In this document: piece after piece, positions 15,774 through 23,969 of the stretch
How positions within the stretch are numbered: the first letter of the stretch is position 1
Layout of the letters: every line of letters starts with the position of its first letter
Assembly: GCF_009720365.1 (NCBI RefSeq)
Contig: NZ_ML769316.1
Location: 338,228-402,227, forward strand
DNA from: Catellatospora paridis
GTDB lineage: Bacteria > Actinomycetota > Actinomycetes > Mycobacteriales > Micromonosporaceae
Direction: 5' to 3'
DNA length: 64,000 bases
Made by a program: the position numbers and the translations under genes
Notes under the pieces: generated by a model
What the model was told of the DNA's origin: nothing
Seen by the model: the letters and a program-made list of their open reading frames with translations, nothing else
The model's database searches: none

Positions 15774-16346
15774 TCACGGCACGCGTACGCGTGAGCGGTG
15801 CTGCACGGCGACGACCGCGAACGCGACCACACCGAGCGACGGGACGAGCAGCAGCGCGAACTGCCAGGTCAGCACCGCGGTGAGGGCTACTGCGACGAAC
15901 ACGTGCAGGGCCGCCGCCGGGTCGGCGTCCCACTGGTCGCGCAGCCCGCGGACCGCGGACCGCCACCCGCCGTCCCTGGTCCACGCCCCGGCCGCCAGCA
16001 CGACGGCGGTCGCGACGATGCCGAGGGCGAGCCGGCCGACGAACGCCATCACAGCGCCCGCCGGTGTCGGGTCGGCAGCCGCGAGTCCGATCGCGAGGAT
16101 CGCTGCGCCGGCGCCGAGCAGCGCGACCACCGCGACCACCGCACCGCCCGCGGCGGCCGCCCGGGCGTCGCGCCAGAACGCGGCGAAGGGAGATCCCTCG
16201 TCTGCGACGTATCGCCGCAGGTGGCCGACGCCCGCGGCGAGCGCGGCCGGCAGCGTCAGCACGGGCAGGGCGAACAGCGCGATGGCGACGCCGGTCAGCA
16301 GCACCTCGGCGAAAAGTGCGAAGCCGGCCGAGAGCCTGGCCCTCAT
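15774..16346 (-). CDS. DUF624/YesL-like membrane protein
   Basis: A 190-residue protein with about five membrane helices (EVLLTGVAIALFALPVLTLP, GGAVVAVVALLGAGAAILAI and others) and the DUF624-type LPAALAAGVGHLRRYVADEG. YesL-family proteins regularly sit with pectin/rhamnogalacturonan sugar importers and are presumed accessory; no reaction is known. Its ATG overlaps the stop of the upstream permease gene (ATGA), so it is the last gene of the importer operon. Confidence 0.8.
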   Translation of the reverse strand: MRARLSAGFALFAEVLLTGVAIALFALPVLTLPAALAAGVGHLRRYVADEGSPFAAFWRDARAAAAGGAVVAVVALLGAGAAILAIGLAAADPTPAGAVMAFVGRLALGIVATAVVLAAGAWTRDGGWRSAVRGLRDQWDADPAAALHVFVAVALTAVLTWQFALLLVPSLGVVAFAVVAVQHRSRVRVP

Positions 16347-17266
16347 CCCTTCAGGCCCTGGGTGGCGACGCCCCGGATCAGCATCCGCTGGAAGATCAGG
16401 AAGAACAGCAGCACCGGGATCAGCGACAGCAGCGAGGCTGCGACGGTGGCGCCGTAGTCGGAGGTGCTGGTCGTGTCGTTGTAGAGCCGCAGCGCGATCG
16501 GCAGGGTGTAGTTCTCCGGTGAGGTGAGGTAGATCAGCGGCCCGAGGAAGTCGTTCCAGGTCCAGATGAAGCTGAAGATCCCGCCGGTGACCAGCGCCGG
16601 TCGCAGCAGCGGCACGACGATCGACCAGAAGATGCGCGGGTGTCCGGCGCCGTCGATGCGGGCCGCCTCGTCCAGCTCCCGCGGGATGTTCCGGATGAAC
16701 TGCACCATGAGGAACACGAAGAACGCCTCGGTGCCGAGGAACTTGCCGATCAGCAACGGGACATAGGTGTCCAGCAGGTCCAGCTGGTTGAAGATGATGT
16801 ACTGCGGAATGATGATCACGTGGAACGGCAGGAGCAGAGTTCCGATCATCGCGGCGAACAGGATCCCCGAGCCCTTGAAACTGACGCGGGCGAACGCATA
16901 CCCGGCCAGCGCGCTGGAGGCCAGCGTGCCGACCACCGCCAGCGACGCGACGATCAGCGAGTTGAGCCCGTAACGCCACAGCGGGATGCCCGCGATGCCG
17001 TCCCACACCCGGGCGTAGTTGTCCAGCGTCGGCTCCCACGGCAGCAGGCCGCTGTTGCGGCCGAACTCGCTCGACGGCTTGAGCGTGGCGAAGAACAGCC
17101 AGACCAGCGGGTAGAGCACGATCGCGGCCAGCACGAGCAGCATCAGATACCACACGATCGTGGTCGCCAGGCCGCGGCGACGCCCGCGCCGCCGGGCCGG
17201 AGGGGCGTCACGGGCCGTGATCTCGGCGGTCCCGTGTCCGGGCTGGACGTGCTCGACGGTGGTCAC
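16343..17266 (-). CDS. Sugar ABC transporter permease (MalG/LacG-like, CUT1)
   Basis: A 307-residue inner-membrane permease with six predicted helices. It opens TTIVWYLMLLVLAAIVLYPLV and carries the EAA loop ELDEAARIDGAGHPRIFWSI (about 208-227), the contact for the ATPase. The end, RMLIRGVATQGLKG, is characteristic of MalG-type subunits. The start is a GTG at 17266 overlapping the upstream permease stop (GTGA). No ATPase gene is in the operon, so a shared MsiK-type ATPase encoded elsewhere is expected, as is common in actinomycetes. Confidence 0.92.
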   Translation of the reverse strand: MTTVEHVQPGHGTAEITARDAPPARRRGRRRGLATTIVWYLMLLVLAAIVLYPLVWLFFATLKPSSEFGRNSGLLPWEPTLDNYARVWDGIAGIPLWRYGLNSLIVASLAVVGTLASSALAGYAFARVSFKGSGILFAAMIGTLLLPFHVIIIPQYIIFNQLDLLDTYVPLLIGKFLGTEAFFVFLMVQFIRNIPRELDEAARIDGAGHPRIFWSIVVPLLRPALVTGGIFSFIWTWNDFLGPLIYLTSPENYTLPIALRLYNDTTSTSDYGATVAASLLSLIPVLLFFLIFQRMLIRGVATQGLKG

Positions 17267-18282
17267 CGATTGTCTCCCGCGTAGTACACCCACGACCGGG
17301 CGGTCCGGAACATGATCGCTGCGATGATCGCGACGACGACCAGGACGACCCAGGCGATCGCCGCCGCGTAGCCCATCTGCATGTCGGCGAAGCCGCGCTT
17401 GTACATGTAGAGCGTGATGAAGTTGAGCCGGCCGCCCGGGGCGCCCGAACCGTTGGAGATGATGAACGCCGACCCGAACACCTGGAAGGCGTGGATGGTC
17501 TCCAGCAGCAGGTTGAAGAAGATGACCGGCGACAGCATCGGCACGGTCACCTTCCAGAACCGGTGGACCGGCCCGGCGCCGTCCACCTGCGCCGCCTCGT
17601 ACAGCTCGGTGGGGACCTGCTTGAGCCCGGCCAGGAAGATGACCATCGGGGCGCCGAACTGCCACACCACCAGAATGATCATCATTGGTATGGCGAGGTC
17701 GACGTCGCCGACCCAGCCGCCCAGATCGATGCCCAGAATCTGCAGTGAACTGTCCACCGCGCCGTCGCCGGCGAACATCGCCCGCCACACGATCGCGACC
17801 GAGACGCTGGCCCCGATGAGGCTGGGGGTGTAGAACGCCGACCGGAAGAACCCCGAACCGCGGGTGATCGAGTTGAGCAGCAACGCGATCGCCAAGGCCG
17901 CAGCGAGCTTGACCGGCGTGCCGATGAGCACGTACTCGAGGGTCACCTGGGCCGAGCGCAGGAAGACCGGGTCGTCGGTGAACATCCGCACGAAGTTGCC
18001 GAACCCGACCCACTCCGGCGGGGTGAAGATGTCGTACCGGGTGAACGCCAGGTACAGCGAGACCGCCATCGGCCCGACGGTGAGGCCGAAGAACCCGACG
18101 AGCCACGGCGCCAGGAATCCGTACCCGGCGATCGTCTCTCGCCGTGCCGCCGCCGCGCCCCCGGAGGCGCGCCCCGGCCTGCGCGGCTCCCCCGCCGGGG
18201 ACGCTGCGGCCGTACGACGTTCTGCCGTGCGGCCGGAGCCGCGCGCCGTCGGCGTCCCCGTTGGAGTAGGGACTGTCACCAT
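17263..18282 (-). CDS. Sugar ABC transporter permease (MalF/LacF-like, CUT1)
   Basis: A 339-residue permease with a long Arg/Ala/Pro-rich cytoplasmic N-terminus (about 50 residues) followed by GYGFLAPWLVGFFGLTVGPM and six helices. The EAA loop is LYEAAQVDGAGPVHRFWKV. The ATG at 18282 follows GGAGAACC. Translational coupling with the second permease by a four-base overlap shows they form one channel. The likely substrate is a rhamnogalacturonan-derived oligosaccharide, inferred from the neighbours (YesL-like protein, rhaM, PL11). Confidence 0.92.
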   Translation of the reverse strand: MVTVPTPTGTPTARGSGRTAERRTAAASPAGEPRRPGRASGGAAAARRETIAGYGFLAPWLVGFFGLTVGPMAVSLYLAFTRYDIFTPPEWVGFGNFVRMFTDDPVFLRSAQVTLEYVLIGTPVKLAAALAIALLLNSITRGSGFFRSAFYTPSLIGASVSVAIVWRAMFAGDGAVDSSLQILGIDLGGWVGDVDLAIPMMIILVVWQFGAPMVIFLAGLKQVPTELYEAAQVDGAGPVHRFWKVTVPMLSPVIFFNLLLETIHAFQVFGSAFIISNGSGAPGGRLNFITLYMYKRGFADMQMGYAAAIAWVVLVVVAIIAAIMFRTARSWVYYAGDNR

Positions 18283-18333
18283 GGTTCTCCGCTCGTTCAG
18301 GTCCGACGGGGGCGCGCGATCAGAGCCACCTGC

Positions 18334-19623
18334 CTACTTCTTGAGGATCGTGTCCATCTCGCTGAAGAACTGGTCCACCGCCTGCTCGACGGTGACCGTC
18401 CCCAGGCCGAGTTCCTCGCCCAGCTGCCGGAACTTCTCCTCGATGGAGCCGTAGCCCACCACCGGAACCGGCGGCGCCGCGCCCAGACGATCTTTGATCG
18501 ACGTCTCGTAGTCGAGGATCTTCTGCGACAGCGGGTCGAGCTTCACCCCGGCCAGGTGCGTCGAGGACGCCGGCAGCCCGCGGTTGGTGCCGAACACCGC
18601 GCCCGCCTCCTGGCTGTTGAGCAGGAAGTCGACCAGCAGCGCCGACGCCTCCGGGTGCTCGCTGTTGGCCGCGATGGCGTGCAGCATCGACGGCTTGAGG
18701 TACAGGTCCTTCGCGCCGGCCTTGGTCACGGGCGGGGCGGACAGGGCCAGGCCGCTCGCGTCGGCGCCGAGATCACCGGCATAGCCGGCGCCGAAGTTGT
18801 CCCAGGTCAACTCGCTGGTCGTCAGACCGGCGCCGAAGCCGGACTTGGGCGCGACCTCGAGCAGGCGTTTGGTCGGGATCGTCGCACCGGTGCCCCGCAC
18901 CTGCGCGCCCTTGCCCCAGAACTCGGCCAGCTCCGCCTTGGTGAACTGCGCCGCACCGGCGTCGTCGAACAGGTTCTTGCCGTTGGCCCGCAAGGAGATC
19001 TCGAAGTTCTGGATACGTCCGGTCGGATCGGTGCCGCCCCAGACTGAACCGCCGCCGGCCTTGCTCACGGAGCCCATCCACGTCGCGTACTCGTCCCACG
19101 ACGTGGCGCCCGTGTACGCACCAGCCCCGGACTTGGTGAGCAGAGCGGTGTTGGTGAACATCGCCCACGCGTTGGTGCCGATCGGCAGCGCGGTCGTCAC
19201 GCCGTTCACGACGCCGATGCCCAGGGTCGACTCGGTGAACCCGTCGGTCTTGATGTACTTGCCCAGGTAGGGCTTCAGGTCGAGCAAGAGTTTGTTCTGC
19301 GAGTACTGGCGCAGGTATGCGTAGTCGAACTGCATCACGTCGGGCAGGTCACGGCCCGCCGCCTCGATCTGGCGCTTCTCCCAGAACTCCGGGAAGGGCA
19401 GGAAGGTGGAGTTGACGGTGATCTTCGGGTACTTCTCGTTGAACTTCGCGATCGCGTTCTTGTAGAAGCCGGCCCGGGTGTCGTTGCCCCAGAACGCCAG
19501 ATCCAGAGTGACCGGTGCGTTCGGGTCGAAGTCGGAACTCGGCCCCGCTGGTTCGCCGCCGCAGCCGGCGAGCAGCAGAGCCGCGCTCGCCACAGCCGCT
19601 ATCGCGATCTTGAATCGTTTCAT
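18334..19623 (-). CDS. Sugar ABC transporter substrate-binding lipoprotein
   Basis: A 429-residue CUT1-type solute-binding lipoprotein. The start at 19623 (AAGGGA upstream) gives a lipoprotein signal FKIAIAAVASAALLLAGCGG, with the acylated Cys near residue 21. The binding protein follows: VTLDLAFWGNDTRAGFYKNA, FNEKYPKITVNSTFLPFPEF, then QFDYAYLRQYSQNKLLLDL. It is first in the importer operon, and its promoter region holds a GAAAGCGCTTGC half-palindromic site related to the one before the PL11 gene. Confidence 0.92.
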   Translation of the reverse strand: MKRFKIAIAAVASAALLLAGCGGEPAGPSSDFDPNAPVTLDLAFWGNDTRAGFYKNAIAKFNEKYPKITVNSTFLPFPEFWEKRQIEAAGRDLPDVMQFDYAYLRQYSQNKLLLDLKPYLGKYIKTDGFTESTLGIGVVNGVTTALPIGTNAWAMFTNTALLTKSGAGAYTGATSWDEYATWMGSVSKAGGGSVWGGTDPTGRIQNFEISLRANGKNLFDDAGAAQFTKAELAEFWGKGAQVRGTGATIPTKRLLEVAPKSGFGAGLTTSELTWDNFGAGYAGDLGADASGLALSAPPVTKAGAKDLYLKPSMLHAIAANSEHPEASALLVDFLLNSQEAGAVFGTNRGLPASSTHLAGVKLDPLSQKILDYETSIKDRLGAAPPVPVVGYGSIEEKFRQLGEELGLGTVTVEQAVDQFFSEMDTILKK

Positions 19624-19694
19624 AAAAAGTGTCCCTTCTGGACGTGCGGTCACCGGAGGGCAGCCCCCGAGCCGAACCCCTGCCACGCCGCCCG

Positions 19695-19706
19695 GAAAGC
19701 GCTTGC
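19695..19706 (-). promoter_or_regulatory. LacI-type operator upstream of the sugar importer
   Basis: GAAAGCGCTTGC differs by one base from the perfect GAAAGCGCTTTC before the PL11 gene and sits about 70 bp before the binding-protein start. Shared control by one LacI-family repressor is inferred. Confidence 0.6.
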
Positions 19707-19864
19707 TGGCCCACACTAATGAAGGCCTATGTGTTACACAAGAGCATCTCGTAAGGACATAAACGCTCTGACTAGCGTCAAGGTGTGATGTATCCCGAAC
19801 TTCTCGACGGCGGCAGGGCACGCCACACCCGGGCCCGAGCCGGGCGGGGCGCGATCCTCATCGG

Positions 19865-20362
19865 TCAGCTGACGAGGCGGCGCAGCGCACGACCCAGCAT
19901 CCGGGCGTACGCCTGCTGGAAAGCGACCACCAGCGGCCCGGCGGCCCTGGTGTACCAGCGGGCGGGGCCGCTGAACGCGGTCATCGTGAACCAGACCGCC
20001 CCGTCGACCAGCTCGACCACGAACGACTCCTCGCCCCGCTCGGGGTGTCCGGCCAGCGTTCCGTACCCGAAACCGGCCCGCTGCGGCCCGTGCTCCACCC
20101 ACACCACCAGGCACGGCGCGGCGATGCGCAGCGGCCCGATGCCGAGCCTCGACGTCACCATGAGCCCCTCGACCGCACGCGGGCCGGCGGCGTCGACAAG
20201 CACCCCGGCGGCACGCTGCGGAGCGAAGGTCAGCACCGCGTCGGTCGCGGCGGCCATCGCCGAGGCGTTCCCGATACGGGTGCGATAGCGCAGATGGTGG
20301 TAGCCGCGCGGCAGCACGTCGTCGCGGGTGGCGCCGACCTCTGCATAGCTGAGTCCGGTCAT
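19865..20362 (-). CDS. DUF1990 family protein
   Basis: A 165-residue protein of DUF1990. It reads TGLSYAEVGATRDDVLPRGY at the start, then RAVEGLMVTSRLGIGPLRIA, CLVVWVEHGPQRAGFGYGTL and GHPERGEESFVVELVDGAVW, a lipocalin/START-like beta pattern. Its ATG overlaps the stop of the YndJ-like gene (ATGA), so the two are translationally coupled. DUF1990 and YndJ-like proteins recur together in bacteria; their joint role is unknown. Nothing in the sequence identifies a ligand. Confidence 0.82.
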   Translation of the reverse strand: MTGLSYAEVGATRDDVLPRGYHHLRYRTRIGNASAMAAATDAVLTFAPQRAAGVLVDAAGPRAVEGLMVTSRLGIGPLRIAAPCLVVWVEHGPQRAGFGYGTLAGHPERGEESFVVELVDGAVWFTMTAFSGPARWYTRAAGPLVVAFQQAYARMLGRALRRLVS

Positions 20363-21174
20363 GCCCGCACCCCCATCCGCCGCCACGCCACCAGCGCGCA
20401 CAGCACGAAGGCGAGCGCATTGGCCAGCCCGTGCGTGGCCGCCATCCAGGCCAACGTCGGGTGTGGCAGCCCGGTGGCCTCGCCCAGCGCCCAGCTCAGC
20501 GCCAGCAGCATGGTGACCGCGAGGGTCGCGGCCGCGACGGCGAGCAGCGTCCGGGTCGCCCGGTCTGCACTGCGGGCACGAACGTCGCGCCAGGTGAGCC
20601 AGGCGATGAGCCACATGCCGGTGGTGAGCACGACCGCACCGGCGAGCTCGGCGATGTCATCGACGAAGTAACCGGCGAGCACCAGCAGCGTTCCGACGGG
20701 TACGCACCAGGCGGCGGCTCGGGCGGCGCCACTGTCCACGCTCCGGCAGACCAGACCCGCGATGAGGGCGGACCCGAAGCCTGCGAAATGAAGGTGCGGC
20801 ACGGTCAACGCGAGGATGCCGAGGCTGAAGCCGAACAGCTCGTGCCCGGCGCGCTCGGCGACCAGCGCGCTCGCTGCGACGGTCGGCGCAGCCAGTGCGG
20901 TCAGCACCGCCACCTCTGCGGAAGCCGGGCTGCGCCGCTGCGCCAGGCGCGTGACCGCCAGACCCGCGAGCAGCAGGGTCATCAGGGCGTACGGCACGCA
21001 CAGGCTGGTGGCGAGCGCTCCCCGCGGCAGCCACAGCGCGACCGCCGACGGCACGGCGACGACCGGCCACCACCTGGCCAGCCGCGCGATGCCGGGGCCG
21101 TCGACGAGCCGTAGTCCGAGCGGCATCAACACGAGCATGCCCAGCATGATGATCGAATTTACCAGCAGGGCCAT
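20359..21174 (-). CDS. YndJ-like membrane protein
   Basis: A 271-residue polytopic protein with about eight to nine helices (LLVNSIIMLGMLVLMPLGLR at the start) and the recognisable YndJ segment LTVPHLHFAGFGSALIAGL in the middle, with GLANALAFVLCALVAWRR at the end. The function of YndJ proteins is not established. A strong GGGGAGGAG site precedes the ATG. Two large palindromes lie directly upstream, so expression is probably tightly repressed. Confidence 0.78.
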   Translation of the reverse strand: MALLVNSIIMLGMLVLMPLGLRLVDGPGIARLARWWPVVAVPSAVALWLPRGALATSLCVPYALMTLLLAGLAVTRLAQRRSPASAEVAVLTALAAPTVAASALVAERAGHELFGFSLGILALTVPHLHFAGFGSALIAGLVCRSVDSGAARAAAWCVPVGTLLVLAGYFVDDIAELAGAVVLTTGMWLIAWLTWRDVRARSADRATRTLLAVAAATLAVTMLLALSWALGEATGLPHPTLAWMAATHGLANALAFVLCALVAWRRMGVRA

Positions 21175-21196
21175 GTGGCCGCTCCTCCCCGGAAGC

Positions 21197-21262
21197 GGTA
21201 CTTGAACACGTTCAAGTACCGCCCTCGGAGGCTAGCGCATGGACTTGAACACGTTCAAGTCC
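21197..21262. promoter_or_regulatory. Twin TTGAAC-AC-GTTCAA operators upstream of yndJ-like gene
   Basis: At 21197-21220, GGTACTTGAAC and GTTCAAGTACC flank AC (11-bp perfect arms). At 21241-21262, GGACTTGAAC and GTTCAAGTCC flank AC (10-bp arms). The shared core is ACTTGAACACGTTCAAGT, with centres 43 bp apart, about four helical turns. The form suits a TetR-family dimer. No regulator gene is adjacent. The remaining 21263-21510 stretch holds the MerR box and no gene. Confidence 0.8.
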
Positions 21263-21310
21263 ACTGGCCACATCCCGGTGGGCTCACCAATGCGCATTCG
21301 CGGCTCCCTC

Positions 21311-21360
21311 CGTGAACCGGGTCACCTACCTTGCCCCTGACGCCGACGTCAGGTTCTAGC
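21311..21360 (+). promoter_or_regulatory. MerR-type promoter of the VOC/oxidoreductase operon
   Basis: The segment carries GTGAACCGGGTCAC, TTGCCC, the dyad CTGACGCCGACGTCAG and TTCTAGC. It matches the box in front of the SDR gene at 23874-23925 almost base for base. The long spacing of about 20 bp between TTGCC and the TAG element is the MerR hallmark. Confidence 0.75.
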
Positions 21361-21511
21361 GTGGCTTTCGAACAGCGCGCAACCCCTTCGGCGGTGCCGC
21401 TGTCCGCCCAGCAGCCGGGGGCAACGAGACGCCCCGGCTGACGGCCGCCACCTGTTGAGCCGGTGACGCATGAGGCGCAATCCCACCGACGTCAAGAAGC
21501 AAGGACATCCC

Positions 21512-21982
21512 ATGGATTTGAAGCTAGAAGTGATCGTGTTGCCCGTCTCCGACATCGACCGGGCCAAGGCCTTCTACGAGAGGGTCGGATTCCGCCTGGA
21601 CGTCGACTACAAGGCCAGCGAGGACGTCCGGGTCGTGCACTTCACGCCGCCCGGCTCCGCGTGCTCGATCATGTTCGGCGAGGGGGTGACCCCCATCGCT
21701 CCCGGCTCGTTCCAGGGCCTGTACCTCATCGTCTCCGACATCGAGGCGGCCCGCGCGGAGCTCACCGGCCGTGGCATCGACGTCAGCGAGATCTTCCACG
21801 ACGCCGACGGCCTGTTCCACGGCCACGCGGGCGGGGACGTCACCCACCGCGCCCCCGGCCAGCAGCGGCGGGCCGGCCTACATCCCGAGCGTGCCTCCTA
21901 CGGCTCCTACCTGACCTTCCGCGACCCGGACGGCAACGGCTGGGTGCTCCAGGAGGTCTCGCAGCGGCTGCCCGGCCGCTGA
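21512..21982 (+). CDS. VOC (glyoxalase/bleomycin-resistance) superfamily protein
   Basis: A 156-residue vicinal-oxygen-chelate protein. The start at 21512 follows AAGGACATCCC; the in-frame ATG at 21470 would overlap a non-conserved leader. Two beta-alpha-beta-beta-beta repeats are visible: VLPVSDIDRAKAFYERVGF and LYLIVSDIEAARAELTGRGI, ending SYLTFRDPDGNGWVLQEV, where the Glu is a typical metal ligand. The substrate is unknown. It is first in a two-gene operon with the FAD oxidoreductase under the MerR-type promoter. Confidence 0.85.
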   Translation: MDLKLEVIVLPVSDIDRAKAFYERVGFRLDVDYKASEDVRVVHFTPPGSACSIMFGEGVTPIAPGSFQGLYLIVSDIEAARAELTGRGIDVSEIFHDADGLFHGHAGGDVTHRAPGQQRRAGLHPERASYGSYLTFRDPDGNGWVLQEVSQRLPGR

Positions 21983-22044
21983 CAACCCGACAAGCCGCAG
22001 CCGAGCAAGCAATGAGGAACGAAACATTGAGGAAAGCAGCAGTG

Positions 22045-23475
22045 ATGACTGAGACGACCCGCACCTACGACGTGATCGTCATCGGCGGGGGGCCGGTCGG
22101 CGAGAACGTGGCCGAACGCGCCCGCTCCGCAGGGCTCAGCGCCGTGATCGTGGAGCGCGAACTCCTCGGCGGCGAGTGCTCGTTCTGGGCCTGCGACCCG
22201 AGCAAGGCGCTGCTGCGACCGGTCGTGGCACGTGCCGACGCGAGCCGCATCCCCGGACTCGACCCGGCGGTGGCCGGCCCGCTGGACGTCGAGGCGGTCC
22301 TCGCCCACCGCGACCGGATGTCCTCGTACTGGAAGGACGAAGACCAGGTCGACTGGCTGAACTCGGTCTCCGTCGACCTCGTCCGTGGCCACGGCCGCCT
22401 CACCGGCCCCAAGCAGGTCGTCGTGCAGACCCCCGAGGGCGACGACATCGCCCTGACGGCCCGGCACGCCGTCGCGGTCTCCACCGGTAGCCGCGCCGCC
22501 CTGCCGCCAATCCCCGGACTCGACACCGTCCGCCCGTGGACCAGCCGGGAGGCCACGAGCGCCGACAAGGTGCCCGGCCGCCTCGCCGTTGTCGGCGGCG
22601 GGGTGGTCGCCGTGGAGATGGCCACCGCCTGGCAGGCCCTCGGCTCCCAGGTCACCATGCTCGTCCGCGAGCACGGACTCCTCGAACGGATGGAACCGTT
22701 CGCCGGCGCACTGGTCACCGACGGACTGCGCGAAGCGGGCGTCGACATCCGCTTCGACACCACCGTCACCGCCCTGGCCCGCGAAGACGGCGAGGTGCGG
22801 ATCACGCTCGCCGACGGCGGGCGGCTGGCCGCGGACGAGGTTCTGCTGGCCACCGGCCGCGCCCCGCAGACCCGCGACGTCGGCCTGGAAACCCTCGGTC
22901 TCACCCCCGGCGACTGGCTGACCGTCGACGACACCTTCCGGGTCACCGGCGTCGACGGCGGCTGGCTCTACGCCGTCGGCGACGTCAACGGCCGCGCGCT
23001 GATGACGCATCAGGGCAAGTACCAAGCCCGGATCGCCGGGGCCGTCATCGGCGCCCGCGCCAAGGGCGAGCCCGTCGACGACGCCCCGTGGGGCACGCAT
23101 GCCGCCACCGCCGACCACGCGGCTGTCCCCCAGGTCGTGTTCACCACTCCCGAGGTCGCCTCCGTCGGCCTGACCAGCCGGGAGGCCGAGCGGAGCGGAC
23201 GCCGCATCGAAGTCGTCGACTACGACCTCGCCCAAGTCGCCGGCGCCCACCAGTACGGCGCGGACTACCGCGGCCGGGCCCGCATGCTCGTCGACACCGA
23301 GCGCAACATCGTAGTCGGCGTCACCTTCGCCGGTCCCGGCGTCGGAGAGCTGGTGCACTCGGCCACCATCGCGGTCGCCGGCGAGGTGCCCCTCGACCGG
23401 CTCTGGCACGCCGTCCCCGCCTTTCCCACCCTCGGCGAAGTCTGGCTGCGACTGCTGGAGACCCACCGCGGCTGA
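22045..23475 (+). CDS. FAD-dependent pyridine nucleotide-disulfide oxidoreductase
   Basis: A 476-residue class-I flavoprotein disulfide reductase. The start at 22045 has GAGGAAA ten bases upstream. FAD binding: YDVIVIGGGPVGENVAERA. Redox pair: GGECSFWACDPSKALL, a Cys-x4-Cys as in lipoamide dehydrogenase and mercuric reductase, but with GGE and DPSK replacing the usual GGT and IPSK. NAD(P)H fold: LAVVGGGVVAVEMATAWQAL. C-terminal dimer motif: HAVPAFPTLGEVW with the HxxPTxxE-like acid-base His. The substrate is unknown; control by the same MerR box as the SDR suggests an electrophile or redox-stress role. Confidence 0.9.
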   Translation: MTETTRTYDVIVIGGGPVGENVAERARSAGLSAVIVERELLGGECSFWACDPSKALLRPVVARADASRIPGLDPAVAGPLDVEAVLAHRDRMSSYWKDEDQVDWLNSVSVDLVRGHGRLTGPKQVVVQTPEGDDIALTARHAVAVSTGSRAALPPIPGLDTVRPWTSREATSADKVPGRLAVVGGGVVAVEMATAWQALGSQVTMLVREHGLLERMEPFAGALVTDGLREAGVDIRFDTTVTALAREDGEVRITLADGGRLAADEVLLATGRAPQTRDVGLETLGLTPGDWLTVDDTFRVTGVDGGWLYAVGDVNGRALMTHQGKYQARIAGAVIGARAKGEPVDDAPWGTHAATADHAAVPQVVFTTPEVASVGLTSREAERSGRRIEVVDYDLAQVAGAHQYGADYRGRARMLVDTERNIVVGVTFAGPGVGELVHSATIAVAGEVPLDRLWHAVPAFPTLGEVWLRLLETHRG

Positions 23476-23505
23476 GCATGACCGGGCGCGGTGTCCAGCT
23501 GCGAC

Positions 23506-23862
23506 TCACGTCGAGCGGGGCGCTGTCTGTTGTGCCACGGCGATGAGGGTGTCGAGCTTGTCGCGCATCTTCACCAGGCCGGTGATCTGGGTATGGATGC
23601 GCTCCCGTTCGGCTGTCAGCAGGGCGAGCGTGGCCGACGTGCTGACGCCCGTGTCCAGGCACGGCAGCAGCTCCACGATCTTCTTGCTGGGCAGTCCTGC
23701 GGCATACAGCTGCTGGATCCATTGGACACGGTCGAGCGCCGCGTCCGGGTACCGGCGCTGCCCGCTGGGACTGCGCTCCGGGGCAAGAAGGTGCTGCTCT
23801 TCGTAGTACCGCAGCGCCCGCACGCTCACGCCCGCTTTGACTGCCAGCTCACCGATGCGCAT
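23506..23862 (-). CDS. MerR-family transcriptional regulator
   Basis: A 118-residue regulator. It starts MRIGELAVKAGVSVRALRYY, the winged HTH of MerR, followed by EEQHLLAPERSPSGQRRY and a C-terminal coiled coil (TAERERIHTQITGLVKMRDK). There is one Cys (LLPCLDTG), not the SoxR iron-sulfur cluster or the metal-binding Cys set, so it most likely binds an organic ligand. It lies convergent to the oxidoreductase gene and divergent from the SDR, with a MerR box on the SDR side; both target promoters carry the same box. Confidence 0.9.
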   Translation of the reverse strand: MRIGELAVKAGVSVRALRYYEEQHLLAPERSPSGQRRYPDAALDRVQWIQQLYAAGLPSKKIVELLPCLDTGVSTSATLALLTAERERIHTQITGLVKMRDKLDTLIAVAQQTAPRST

Positions 23863-23873
23863 CGCGCCCCCTT

Positions 23874-23925
23874 CGTGAACCGGGTCACTCGGCTTGCCTC
23901 TGACGTCAACGTCAGGTTCTAGCTT
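23874..23925 (+). promoter_or_regulatory. MerR-type promoter of the SDR gene
   Basis: GTGAACCGGGTCAC is followed by TTGCCT (23894-23899), a 20-bp spacer containing the perfect dyad CTGACGT-CA-ACGTCAG (23900-23915), and TAGCTT (23920-23925). The over-long spacer with central dyad is the classic MerR-activated layout. Confidence 0.82.
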
Positions 23926-23969
23926 AGCCCAATAACACCTTGTAAATGTCGATCGACCAGGAGATCACT

